From contig JADZFJ010000534.1 in assembly GCA_020849935.1 (NCBI GenBank), positions 1 through 8,040 on the forward strand: a stretch of DNA of 8,040 nt, read 5' to 3'. Positions 1 to 5,929 of the stretch are shown piece by piece. Made by a program: the position numbers and the translations under genes. How positions within the stretch are numbered: the stretch's first letter is position 1; every line of letters starts with the position of its first letter. The notes below the pieces were generated by a model that did not search any database, was not told the origin of the DNA, and saw only the letters and a list, made by a program, of their open reading frames with translations. The stretch comes from Crocinitomix sp. (GTDB taxonomy: Bacteria; Bacteroidota; Bacteroidia; Flavobacteriales_D; Crocinitomicaceae).

Positions 1-634
1 TAATAAAATAATTACCTCAGATGTCGACAAGATTTTCCGATTATTTAAAAATAATATCGAACGAAGTATTTTTAAAGAAATATTGGTATCTCCATTTAAT
101 TTAAGGAGAAAAATGACCTCCTTGATTGATGCTGAAATCGCTTTTGCCAAACAAGGTCAACCAGCAGAAATTATTATCAAACTGAATAATTTAGTAGACT
201 CTAAAATGATTCGCAAATTATACGAGGCTTCGAAAGCTGGGGTCAAAATTAAATGTATTGTTAGAGGTATTTGTGCGATTATTCCTGGTGTGGCAGGTCT
301 GAGTGAAAATATCACTATTCGCAGTGTGGTTGGGCAATATTTAGAGCACAGTCGAATTATTATCTTTAAAAACGGCGGTGCTGAAAAATATTTTATTTCT
401 TCGGCGGATTGGATGACACGAAATTTGGATCGACGAATTGAAGTAACGGTTCCTGTTTTAGATAAAAATATTCAGCAAGATCTGAAATACATGATCAATA
501 TGTATCTAACAGATAACCAAAAAGCGCGAACGATTGATGCTTTGCAAAAAAATAAAAATGTGAAGTCGGATATTCAGAAAAAAATAAATTCACAACACGA
601 AATTTATACGTACTTTAAGGCGAAACAAGTGTAA
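1..634 (+). CDS. ppk1: Polyphosphate kinase 1, C-terminal part (5' end outside window)
   Basis: Ppk1 reversibly transfers the terminal phosphate of ATP onto polyphosphate. The reading frame is open from base 2 with no stop, so the gene enters from the left. A TTG at 83 is internal, because family-like sequence (VDKIFRLF, then LVSPFNLRRK) runs across it. About 210 of the roughly 690 residues usual for the family are visible, covering the C-terminal catalytic domains. Landmarks in order are LVSPFNLRRK, LNNLVDSKMI, YEASKAGVKI, IVRGICAIIPG, GLSENI, VGQYLEHSR, ISSADWMTRNLDRRIEV and the final DNQKARTIDAL. The His of EHSR, codon 347-349, matches the second conserved active-site histidine of the family. 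The autophosphorylated His lies upstream of the window. The frame ends at TAA 632-634, and ppx follows 54 bp later on the same strand, a common ppk-ppx pairing. Identification is very secure. Confidence 0.95.
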   Translation, partial: NKIITSDVDKIFRLFKNNIERSIFKEILVSPFNLRRKMTSLIDAEIAFAKQGQPAEIIIKLNNLVDSKMIRKLYEASKAGVKIKCIVRGICAIIPGVAGLSENITIRSVVGQYLEHSRIIIFKNGGAEKYFISSADWMTRNLDRRIEVTVPVLDKNIQQDLKYMINMYLTDNQKARTIDALQKNKNVKSDIQKKINSQHEIYTYFKAKQV

Positions 635-688
635 TAGAAATAGAGGAACGAATAAAAAGAGTTAAGAAAAAATTATTATAGAAATTGA

Positions 689-1588
689 ATGAAATTTGGA
701 GCTATTGATATTGGAACGAATGCTGCGCGGTTGCTGATTGGAGAGGTAATGAAAACTGGGGATCAATCGCTCGTAAAAAAAATCTCTTATGTGAGGATTC
801 CTCTTCGGTTGGGATTAGATGTGTTTGAAGATGGGATTATTTCACCTAAGCGGGCAAAGGCGTTTAAGAAAGCTGTCATGGCATTTAAATTAATTGCTGA
901 AGTTTTTAATGTGGTTGAATTGCGTGCATGTGCAACCTCCGCCATGCGCGAAGCTAAAAATGGTCTTGAAATTCAACAAATGATTTTAAAAGAAACAGGT
1001 GTAGTGATTGAGATAATTGATGGAGATGAAGAGGCGAATGTTATTTTTTCGTCGTTCTTGTTGTTTCAATTTGACTTATCCAATCCATTTATTGTGGTGG
1101 ATGTTGGTGGGGGTAGCACAGAGATTTCAATTTTCTATAAAGGTGAAAAAGCTCATTCTCGATCGTTTCAAATTGGTACCATCCGTATGATCAAAAAGAA
1201 AGTGGATGTGGATATTTGGGATACCATTCGAACTTGGTTAGATGAAAATACTCGTGAAAATGTTCATTATCAACTATATGGTACAGGAGGAAATATCAAT
1301 AACATCCATAAATTGCTTGGAAAACGAGGAAATGAGCCAATCAATACACAAGAGCTCAAGGTTTTATATGCAGATTTAAAAGCGTTAACCTTATCCCAAC
1401 GAATTGCACAATATCAGTTAAAACCAGATAGAGCCGATGTAATTGTGCCCGCTTCGCAAATATTTTTAAAAATAATTAAGCATTTAAAGAGTACCGAGCT
1501 TTTTGTTCCAAAGGTTGGATTATCAGATGGTATGATTCATGAAATGCACAAAAAACATATTGAAAAAAGAAAAAAACTGACGAAATAG
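689..1588 (+). CDS. ppx: Exopolyphosphatase, Ppx/GppA family (short form)
   Basis: This enzyme of the ASKHA (actin/Hsp70/sugar kinase) fold removes terminal phosphates from polyphosphate; some relatives hydrolyse pppGpp. The 299 residues match the short, two-subdomain form rather than the roughly 510-residue E. coli enzyme, which has an extra C-terminal HD-like region. Visible motifs are the first phosphate loop AIDIGTNAARLLIGE (residues 5-19), ATSAMREAKN (82-91), the acidic catalytic segment DGDEEA (111-116), the second phosphate loop VVDVGGGSTEISIF (136-149) and the GTGGNINNIHKL segment (198-209). The start ATG directly precedes the family's usual N-terminal KFGAIDIGTN. It lies 54 bp after ppk1 with no terminator between them, so co-transcription is likely, coupling synthesis and breakdown of polyphosphate. 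pppGpp hydrolysis cannot be excluded from sequence. Confidence 0.93.
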   Translation: MKFGAIDIGTNAARLLIGEVMKTGDQSLVKKISYVRIPLRLGLDVFEDGIISPKRAKAFKKAVMAFKLIAEVFNVVELRACATSAMREAKNGLEIQQMILKETGVVIEIIDGDEEANVIFSSFLLFQFDLSNPFIVVDVGGGSTEISIFYKGEKAHSRSFQIGTIRMIKKKVDVDIWDTIRTWLDENTRENVHYQLYGTGGNINNIHKLLGKRGNEPINTQELKVLYADLKALTLSQRIAQYQLKPDRADVIVPASQIFLKIIKHLKSTELFVPKVGLSDGMIHEMHKKHIEKRKKLTK

Positions 1589-1643
1589 CGAATTTTTATT
1601 GAAATATATTTGTTTTTATTTTTCATATCAAACAAAATAGTCT

Positions 1644-1651
1644 TATATTTG
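1644..1651 (+). promoter_or_regulatory. Bacteroidota -7 element of the tRNA unit
   Basis: TATATTTG is a perfect match to the Bacteroidota sigma-A -7 element TAnnTTTG, and it lies in the AT-rich gap between ppx and the tRNA genes. No good -33 TTTG lies 19-21 bp upstream; there is only a T-rich stretch near 1613-1624. Transcription would start near 1655, about 78 bases before tRNA-Gly. Confidence 0.6.
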
Positions 1652-1657
1652 TCGCCC

Positions 1658-1677
1658 GTAAAGAAAAAGTTCTTTAC
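1658..1677 (+). repeat. Perfect hairpin in the tRNA leader
   Basis: GTAAAGAA (1658-1665) pairs perfectly with TTCTTTAC (1670-1677) around a four-base loop, AAAG. It falls right after the predicted transcription start, so it would form at the 5' end of the tRNA precursor. No T-tract follows, so it is not a terminator for ppx. It may protect or mark the leader for processing; the function is inferred only. Confidence 0.5.
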
Positions 1678-1732
1678 ATGTTTTAAAGCGAAAAATGTCA
1701 CTTAGATATTTTTCAACTTAAACCAATTATAA

Positions 1733-1805
1733 GCGAGAGTAGCTCAGTTGATAGAGCTCCACCTTGCCAAGGTGGAGGTCGCGGGTTTGAGTCCCGTCTC
1801 TCGCT
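1733..1805 (+). tRNA. tRNA-Gly (anticodon GCC)
   Basis: A full cloverleaf is visible. The acceptor stem GCGAGAG/CTCTCGC is perfectly paired, and the D stem is GCTC/GAGC. The anticodon stem is CCACC/GGTGG with loop TTGCCAA, giving anticodon GCC at 1766-1768. The T stem is GCGGG/CCCGT with loop TTTGAGT. The discriminator base is T, usual for bacterial tRNA-Gly. The 3' CCA is not encoded. It is separated from the next tRNA by 15 bases and shares its promoter. Confidence 0.97.
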
Positions 1806-1820
1806 CTCAGTAACAAGGAT

Positions 1821-1904
1821 GCTCGAGTGGTGGAACTGGTAGACACGCAAGACTTAAAATCTTGTGTCCATTAGGACGTGCGGGTTCAAGTCCCGCCTTG
1901 AGTA
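1821..1904 (+). tRNA. tRNA-Leu (anticodon TAA)
   Basis: This is a class II tRNA of 84 bases with a long variable arm (TGTCC-ATT-AGGACGT, about 1865-1879). The acceptor stem is GCTCGAG/CTTGAGT with two G-T pairs. The anticodon stem is CAAGA/TCTTG with loop CTTAAAA, giving anticodon TAA at 1855-1857, which reads UUA. The T arm is GCGGG-TTCAAGT-CCCGC. The discriminator is A, and CCA is not encoded. A terminator begins 2 bases downstream. Confidence 0.97.
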
Positions 1905-1905
1905 C

Positions 1906-1942
1906 AAAAAAATGCGGAGGTTTTAACACCTCCGCATTTTTT
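1906..1942 (+). terminator. Rho-independent terminator of the tRNA unit
   Basis: The arms ATGCGGAGGT (1912-1921) and ACCTCCGCAT (1928-1937) are perfectly complementary around a six-base loop. They are followed by six T residues (1937-1942) and preceded by an A-run that lengthens the stem. The A-run also makes it workable in the opposite direction. Confidence 0.92.
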
Positions 1943-1959
1943 CTTTCCAACAAACAATT

Positions 1960-2121
1960 TTATTTTCCCTGAAGAATATTAGTGCAGTCCTACCAGTCTA
2001 GTTTATTGTTGAATTGCCTTCTAGCGAATCCAAAACCTTCATCGTTTGTGCCAAAAACAGAAATCAAATAGAGCCGACAAATTAAACAATTTACAGGTAA
2101 TAAGTCTTTTAATGATTTACA
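1960..2121 (-). pseudogene. Possible decayed coding fragment, unknown family
   Basis: Reading leftwards, one minus-strand frame is open from about 2121 to a TAG at 1992-1990 and then continues to a TAA at 1962-1960. The 44 or so codons before the TAG include LISVFGTNDEGF followed by FARRQFNNKLDW, and after the TAG comes DCTNILQGK. The composition looks protein-like rather than random and the text reads naturally across the TAG, so this may be the tail of a dead gene. There is no ATG start, a stop (TGA) precedes it at 2124-2122, and I do not recognise a family. Chance cannot be excluded. Confidence 0.22.
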
Positions 2122-2126
2122 TCATT
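2111..2126. promoter_or_regulatory. Distal Crp/Fnr-type box upstream of the narK operon
   Basis: AATGATTTACATCATT is a perfect inverted repeat with a four-base spacer and contains TGAT-N4-ATCA, the core of the FNR consensus TTGATNNNNATCAA. Its centre (2118.5) lies 62 bp upstream of the proximal box, close to six helical turns, so both would face the same side of the DNA. No good -7 element lies at the activating distance on either strand, so it probably assists the proximal site. Confidence 0.6.
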
Positions 2127-2173
2127 TCAACCAATATTTTATGCGCATATAAATTACTATTACTTTCAATTTG

Positions 2174-2187
2174 ATGATATAGATCAT
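2174..2187. promoter_or_regulatory. Proximal Crp/Fnr-type box of the narK operon
   Basis: ATGATATAGATCAT has perfect symmetric arms and the TGAT-N4-ATCA core of FNR-family sites. Its centre (2180.5) is 29.5 bp before the first base of the -7 element at 2210. This places it at about -41 of the inferred start near 2221, the class II activator position. The same spacing recurs before the genes at 5930 and 6653. Confidence 0.75.
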
Positions 2188-2199
2188 TTATCATGATAA
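2188..2199. repeat. Perfect palindrome between Fnr box and -7 element
   Basis: TTATCATGATAA is a perfect 12-base palindrome lying between the activator box and the -7 element, where a second regulator could block RNA polymerase. It is absent from the other two Fnr-type promoters in the window. Another short palindrome, TATGCGCATA, lies at 2140-2149. Which protein, if any, binds them is unknown. Confidence 0.35.
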
Positions 2200-2209
2200 T
2201 TTGAGTACC

Positions 2210-2217
2210 GACATTTG
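2210..2217 (+). promoter_or_regulatory. -7 element of the narK operon
   Basis: GACATTTG matches TAnnTTTG with one mismatch (first base). It sits in ACCGACATTTGTTT, nearly identical to ACCGAACTTTGTTT before the thioredoxin-like gene. The inferred start is near 2221, giving a leader of about 39 bases. A weak -7 element with an activator box at -41 fits activator-dependent transcription. Confidence 0.6.
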
Positions 2218-2259
2218 TTTCATACAAATTAACTGAAGTCGAATTAAACACAATGTTTT

Positions 2260-3990
2260 ATGGCAAGCTTTAAAACTTTTCTAAAAGCGGGTCACCCGCC
2301 AACTCTATTTGCCTCATTTCTCTATTTTGATTTTTGCTTTGCCATTTGGGTATTAAATGGCGCAATGGCTCCTTATATCAGCGAGACATTTAATCTATCT
2401 GCTGGTGAAAAAGGATTCATGATTTCGATTCCAATTCTGGCAGGGGCAATTATGCGTTTCCCATTGGGGGTATTGGCACAATATATAGGAAGAAAAAATG
2501 CAGCTCTTACGGAAATGGGGCTCATTTTTGGGTCCTTAATTTTTGGATTCATGATGGTACCTACCTACAGCAACGTGCTTGCAATGGGTGTGTTTTTAGG
2601 AATCGCTGGCGCAAGTTTTGGAGTTGCACTTTCTTTAGGTTCAGGTTGGTTTCCACCGAAATATAAAGGACTTGCTATGGGAATCGCTGGTGCTGGTAAC
2701 AGCGGAACTGTACTAGCAATGTTATTTGCGCCCCCACTTGCAGAAGCTTATGGATGGCAAGCTGTTTATGGGATTGGTGCACTCTTTATGTTGTTGCCAA
2801 TTTTGGTAATGATTATCTTTGCAAAAGAACCACCTGATCGTGAAAAACAAACATTAAAAGAACACCTTTCTTGCCTGTTTCAAAAAGATGGCTGGACGTT
2901 TAATTTAATTTACATCATCACATTTGGGGGATTTATTGGGCTCTCGAGTTTTCTTCCGACATACTATCACGACAATTTTGGCGTGTCAAAAATTGAAGCG
3001 GGTCAGTTGACAATGCTGGCAGCATTAATGGGGAGCGCAGTTCGTGTTGTTGGCGGTTGGGCAGCTGACAGGTGGGGAGGAGTCAATGCGCTTACCGCTG
3101 TTTTCGGAATAATTATTTTATGTATGCTCGGGGCGAGTTTACAAATTGGAATCGTCGGTACTACCATTCTATTTATGGTTTGCTTCGCCGCATTGGGCGC
3201 AGGCAATGGTGCATTGTTCCAGTTAGTACCGCTCAGATGGCCACTTGCAACAGCCGTTGCCGGAAGTATGATTGGTGAGATTGGTGCTTTAGGGGGAAGT
3301 TTTATTCCAAATGCAATGGGAATTTCAAAAGGTTCTACTGGAAGTTTTGCTTGGGGATTTATTTCATTCGCACTTCTTGGAGCAATTGCATTTATCGTGT
3401 TGCGGATTGCACAGCGCAAATGGACAAAAGTTTGGATTGAAAAAGGTGGTCGCGCAAAAGTGAAACAGGAAGAAATTGAATTTGAAATTCACACGCATGT
3501 TCCAGGTCTCACTGTAGCAACAGCACAAAAAGAAGTTCATGGTTCAAATTACGCTTACCGAACGATCATCTATCCAGTAGGCAATTCGCAGCTAGCTGAC
3601 AAAGCAAGAGAACAGGCAGCCTATTTATCTAAAACGACAGGCTCACGATTGGTACTACTTTATGTAGATGAAAAATTTCATACAACTGGTGTACTCGCAA
3701 CCGACTCACCAGAATGGGAAACCGTCAGACAGAATTGGATCAACGAAGGAAAAGAGATGCTGATTTCTGAAGCAAAAAAACTAAAAGAACTTGGGGCAAC
3801 CAATCTTGAAGTTATTTTTGGACAGGGAGATGTTGCGTCTGAAATTGTTTCACTAGCCAAAGAAAAATCGGCTGAATTAATCATTCTTGCGAGCCACGTG
3901 TCATCACCAATCGGAAAACTTCTTATGGGAAGCAGAACGCACAATATTTTCAAAGAATCCCCGTGTCCGATTCTTCGAATTGTTCGATAA
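2260..3990 (+). CDS. NarK1-type nitrate/nitrite transporter fused to a UspA domain
   Basis: This is a major facilitator of the inner membrane that moves nitrate and/or nitrite; NarK1-type members are thought to be proton-coupled. Residues 1-385 form the transporter, with about 12 hydrophobic segments and the usual opening FKTFLKAGHPPTLF. Arg66 (IMRFPLG) and Arg262 (GSAVRVVGG) match the two substrate-binding arginines of E. coli NarK. The nitrate-signature segments are GIAGAGNSGT (141-150) and GAGNGALFQLVP (313-324). After a charged linker (about 386-430), residues 433-576 are a UspA domain, from YRTIIYPV to KESPCPILRIVR. Its nucleotide motifs are eroded: the usual Asp after strand 1 is Gly441, and the first two glycines of G-x2-G-x9-G-S are Ala544 and Val547, with only Gly557-Ser558 kept. 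Canonical ATP binding is therefore doubtful. It is first in an operon, 28 bp before a second NarK, under two Fnr-type boxes. Confidence 0.9.
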   Translation: MASFKTFLKAGHPPTLFASFLYFDFCFAIWVLNGAMAPYISETFNLSAGEKGFMISIPILAGAIMRFPLGVLAQYIGRKNAALTEMGLIFGSLIFGFMMVPTYSNVLAMGVFLGIAGASFGVALSLGSGWFPPKYKGLAMGIAGAGNSGTVLAMLFAPPLAEAYGWQAVYGIGALFMLLPILVMIIFAKEPPDREKQTLKEHLSCLFQKDGWTFNLIYIITFGGFIGLSSFLPTYYHDNFGVSKIEAGQLTMLAALMGSAVRVVGGWAADRWGGVNALTAVFGIIILCMLGASLQIGIVGTTILFMVCFAALGAGNGALFQLVPLRWPLATAVAGSMIGEIGALGGSFIPNAMGISKGSTGSFAWGFISFALLGAIAFIVLRIAQRKWTKVWIEKGGRAKVKQEEIEFEIHTHVPGLTVATAQKEVHGSNYAYRTIIYPVGNSQLADKAREQAAYLSKTTGSRLVLLYVDEKFHTTGVLATDSPEWETVRQNWINEGKEMLISEAKKLKELGATNLEVIFGQGDVASEIVSLAKEKSAELIILASHVSSPIGKLLMGSRTHNIFKESPCPILRIVR

Positions 3991-4018
3991 ATAAATATAA
4001 ACTAAACACTCAAAAAAA

Positions 4019-5362
4019 ATGGGAACCTGGTTAGAAAAATGGACTCCTGAAGACGATACTTTCTGGAGAAATGAAGGAAGCCGCAGGGCATGGCGTACTT
4101 TAACTGTTACAACTTTTGCTCTGATACTTTCTTTTGGAACTTGGTTCATGGTCAGCGCCATCGCGGTTAAACTTCCTGGAATCGGATTCAAGTTTGACAA
4201 GGATCAATTATTCTGGTTAACAGCAATGCCCGGTTTGGCGGCGGGACTTCTTAGGATAGTACATACTTTTATTTTACCTATTTATGGATCACGACATGTT
4301 ATAACAATTGCAACGCTGATTAAACTAATTCCAGTAATTGGTTTAGGACTTGCCGTAATGAACACCACTACTCCATTTTGGGTTTTTATGGTGTTAGCAT
4401 TTACAGCAGGCTTTGGGGGTGGAGATTTCTCTTCATTCATGCCAAGTACGAGTTTATATTTTCCAAAAAGATTACAAGGAACTGCACTTGGTATTCAAGC
4501 GGGGATTGGAAATTTTGGAGTAAGTGTTGCACAATTTATGACACCTGCAATGTTGGGTATTGCTACCTATGGAGCAGCGGAAGTCTTCACAAACAAAGAT
4601 CCAAAAACACAAGAAGTAATTGGAACTTCTGAAATCTATTTACAAAGTGCTGCATTTTGGTACGCGCCGCTCTTGATTATACTTGCGATTGCCGCCTGGT
4701 TTATGATTAAGAGTATTCCAATGAAAACATCAGTCAAAGAACAGATGGATATTTTCAAAGACAAACACACTTGGTTTTGTACCATTACGTATGTGATGAC
4801 TTTTGGTGGATTCTCAGGACTGGCTGCAATCTTTCCATTATTGATCAAAACAATTTACGGCGATTTTGAGGGAGCACCCGATCCATTAAAGTATGCATTC
4901 CTTGGTCCATTGATTGGTGCAAGTAGCCGTGTTTTATTTGGATTTGTTGCCGATAAAATTGGCGGTGCGATTCTTACAACGATTACCGGAATTAGTTTGA
5001 TTGGTGGTTGTATTGCTATCGTTCAACTCGGCTACTTAACACCAACTTCCGTTGACCAGTTTGATGGCTTCCTTTATTTAATGTTGTTCTTATTCTTTGT
5101 CACTGGTATGGGTAACGCTGCAACTTTCAGACAATATCCAATCATCTTCAGTCACAGTCCTCGTCAGGCTGCAGGTGTAATTGGATGGACTGCAGCAGTC
5201 GCCGCATTTGGCCCATTTATTTTTGCAGTATCGGTAAGCTCAGTATTAAGTGCAACTGGAAATGCAAATGGATTCTTTTATGCAATTGCCGCGTTCTTTG
5301 TAATAGCAACAGCAATAAATTGGTGGTACTATAATAGAAAAGGATGTGAACGTCCGAGCTAA
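4019..5362 (+). CDS. narK: NarK2-type nitrate/nitrite antiporter
   Basis: This inner-membrane major facilitator probably exchanges external nitrate for internal nitrite during nitrate respiration. The 447 residues are typical of E. coli NarK-like antiporters. Arg79 (AGLLRIV) in segment 2 and Arg304 (GASSRVLFG) in segment 8 match the substrate-coordinating arginines. The first nitrate signature is GIQAGIGNFGVSV (158-170), preceded by SLYFPKRLQGTALG (145-158). The second is TGMGNAATFRQYPIIF (362-377). The N-terminus is soluble and charged (MGTWLEKWTPEDD). The ATG at 4019 lies in an A-rich run and is the only sensible start, 28 bp after the NarK-UspA gene. Both genes share the promoter near 2210 and the terminator at 5401. 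A type 1 plus type 2 pair resembles the NarK1-NarK2 arrangements of Pseudomonas and Paracoccus. Direction of transport is inferred from the family. Confidence 0.93.
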   Translation: MGTWLEKWTPEDDTFWRNEGSRRAWRTLTVTTFALILSFGTWFMVSAIAVKLPGIGFKFDKDQLFWLTAMPGLAAGLLRIVHTFILPIYGSRHVITIATLIKLIPVIGLGLAVMNTTTPFWVFMVLAFTAGFGGGDFSSFMPSTSLYFPKRLQGTALGIQAGIGNFGVSVAQFMTPAMLGIATYGAAEVFTNKDPKTQEVIGTSEIYLQSAAFWYAPLLIILAIAAWFMIKSIPMKTSVKEQMDIFKDKHTWFCTITYVMTFGGFSGLAAIFPLLIKTIYGDFEGAPDPLKYAFLGPLIGASSRVLFGFVADKIGGAILTTITGISLIGGCIAIVQLGYLTPTSVDQFDGFLYLMLFLFFVTGMGNAATFRQYPIIFSHSPRQAAGVIGWTAAVAAFGPFIFAVSVSSVLSATGNANGFFYAIAAFFVIATAINWWYYNRKGCERPS

Positions 5363-5400
5363 ATTCGGGTAACAGACAAGTAAATTTTAATTTAGAACGT

Positions 5401-5440
5401 AACAAAGAGGAGGATTTAGGTACTCCTCTTTGTTTTTTTT
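5401..5440 (+). terminator. Rho-independent terminator of the narK operon
   Basis: AACAAAGAGGAG (5401-5412) pairs perfectly over 12 bases with CTCCTCTTTGTT (5423-5434) around a ten-base loop, followed by a T-tract (5433-5440). It lies 38 bp after the stop of the second transporter. Confidence 0.93.
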
Positions 5441-5455
5441 TATAAACAAAATTTG

Positions 5456-5850
5456 TCAGACTTTTTCTGATGCGCTAACTGATTCTGCAATAATCTCTCC
5501 GATAACCCGAAAAAATACCTTTACCTTCCATTCGCTTGTAATTGGATAAAAATGTAACCGGTACAATTGGAATTTGTTTCTTTACAGCAATCCGAAAAGC
5601 AGCATCTTTAAACTCATCCAGATGTGGTGCATCTTTTGTGATAGTGCCCTCTGATATCCTATTTTTATGACTGGGATATGGAAAGAATGGTGTTTTACTT
5701 TCATCCGAATGTTTTTACAAAAGTCTTACATAATGTTCGATCGACTTATGATTCAAAACACATCCTAATATGCGATATTTAAAATAATTCCCCAGATCCA
5801 ACTATTTACACCACTTTTAAATTTCGTCCGACATATTCCATTTAAAATAA
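5456..5850 (-). pseudogene. Decayed PlsC-like 1-acylglycerol-3-phosphate acyltransferase
   Basis: Intact PlsC acylates lysophosphatidic acid in phospholipid synthesis. Reading leftwards, one frame gives KYRILGCVLNHKSIEHY, then ISEGTITKDAPHLDEFKDAAF and RIAVKKQIPIVPVTFL. These match the family's EGT block, its F-x-D-G-A-F-x-x-A segment and its PIVPV block. The frame is broken by stops at 5819-5817, 5804-5802 and 5717-5715. Near the T-run around 5510 the likely continuation shifts frame (RVIGEIIAESVSASEKV) and ends with TGA at 5458-5456. The N-terminal third with the catalytic HX4D motif is missing, and the EGT block has Ile-Ser where FP is usual. The upstream edge near 5850 is approximate. It is certainly non-functional; assignment to the acyltransferase family rests on recall of the motifs. 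The rest of 5441-5860 shows no other gene. Confidence 0.75.
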
Positions 5851-5860
5851 ACTGCGCTAT

Positions 5861-5874
5861 GTGACTTAAATCAT
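5861..5874. promoter_or_regulatory. Crp/Fnr-type box of the thioredoxin-like gene
   Basis: GTGACTTAAATCAT contains TGA-N6-TCA; the core TGAC-TTAA-ATCA differs at one base from TGAT-N4-ATCA. Its centre (5867.5) is 29.5 bp before the -7 element at 5897, the same distance as at the narK and ric promoters. The box lies just beyond the broken end of the plsC remnant. Confidence 0.65.
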
Positions 5875-5896
5875 ACTTTTTAGACCGGGCTACACC

Positions 5897-5904
5897 GAAC
5901 TTTG
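5897..5904 (+). promoter_or_regulatory. -7 element of the thioredoxin-like gene
   Basis: GAACTTTG matches TAnnTTTG with one mismatch, in the same ACCGANNTTTGTTT context as the narK promoter. The inferred start is near 5908, leaving a leader of about 22 bases. Confidence 0.55.
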
Positions 5905-5929
5905 TTTGAATAAATAACACAGATCAATT

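Noticed and set aside
83..634. TTG at 83 as the start of a separate short gene
   Set aside because: The frame is open to the left edge and encodes Ppk1-like sequence before the TTG, so this is the tail of a longer gene.
1821..2259. tRNA-Leu as an integration site for a mobile element carrying narK
   Set aside because: No second copy of the tRNA 3' end is visible in the window, and there is no integrase or transposase. The tRNA pair is followed at once by its own terminator.
2253..2273. Six-codon upstream frame (MFYGKL) overlapping the NarK-UspA start
   Set aside because: ATG at 2253 lies 7 bases before the real start in another frame. It could affect initiation, but such a short overlap is expected by chance and nothing else supports it.
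3003..3419. Minus-strand open frame of 138 codons inside the NarK-UspA gene
   Set aside because: It is antisense to well-conserved transporter sequence and has no promoter or recognisable product; it is a shadow of the real frame.
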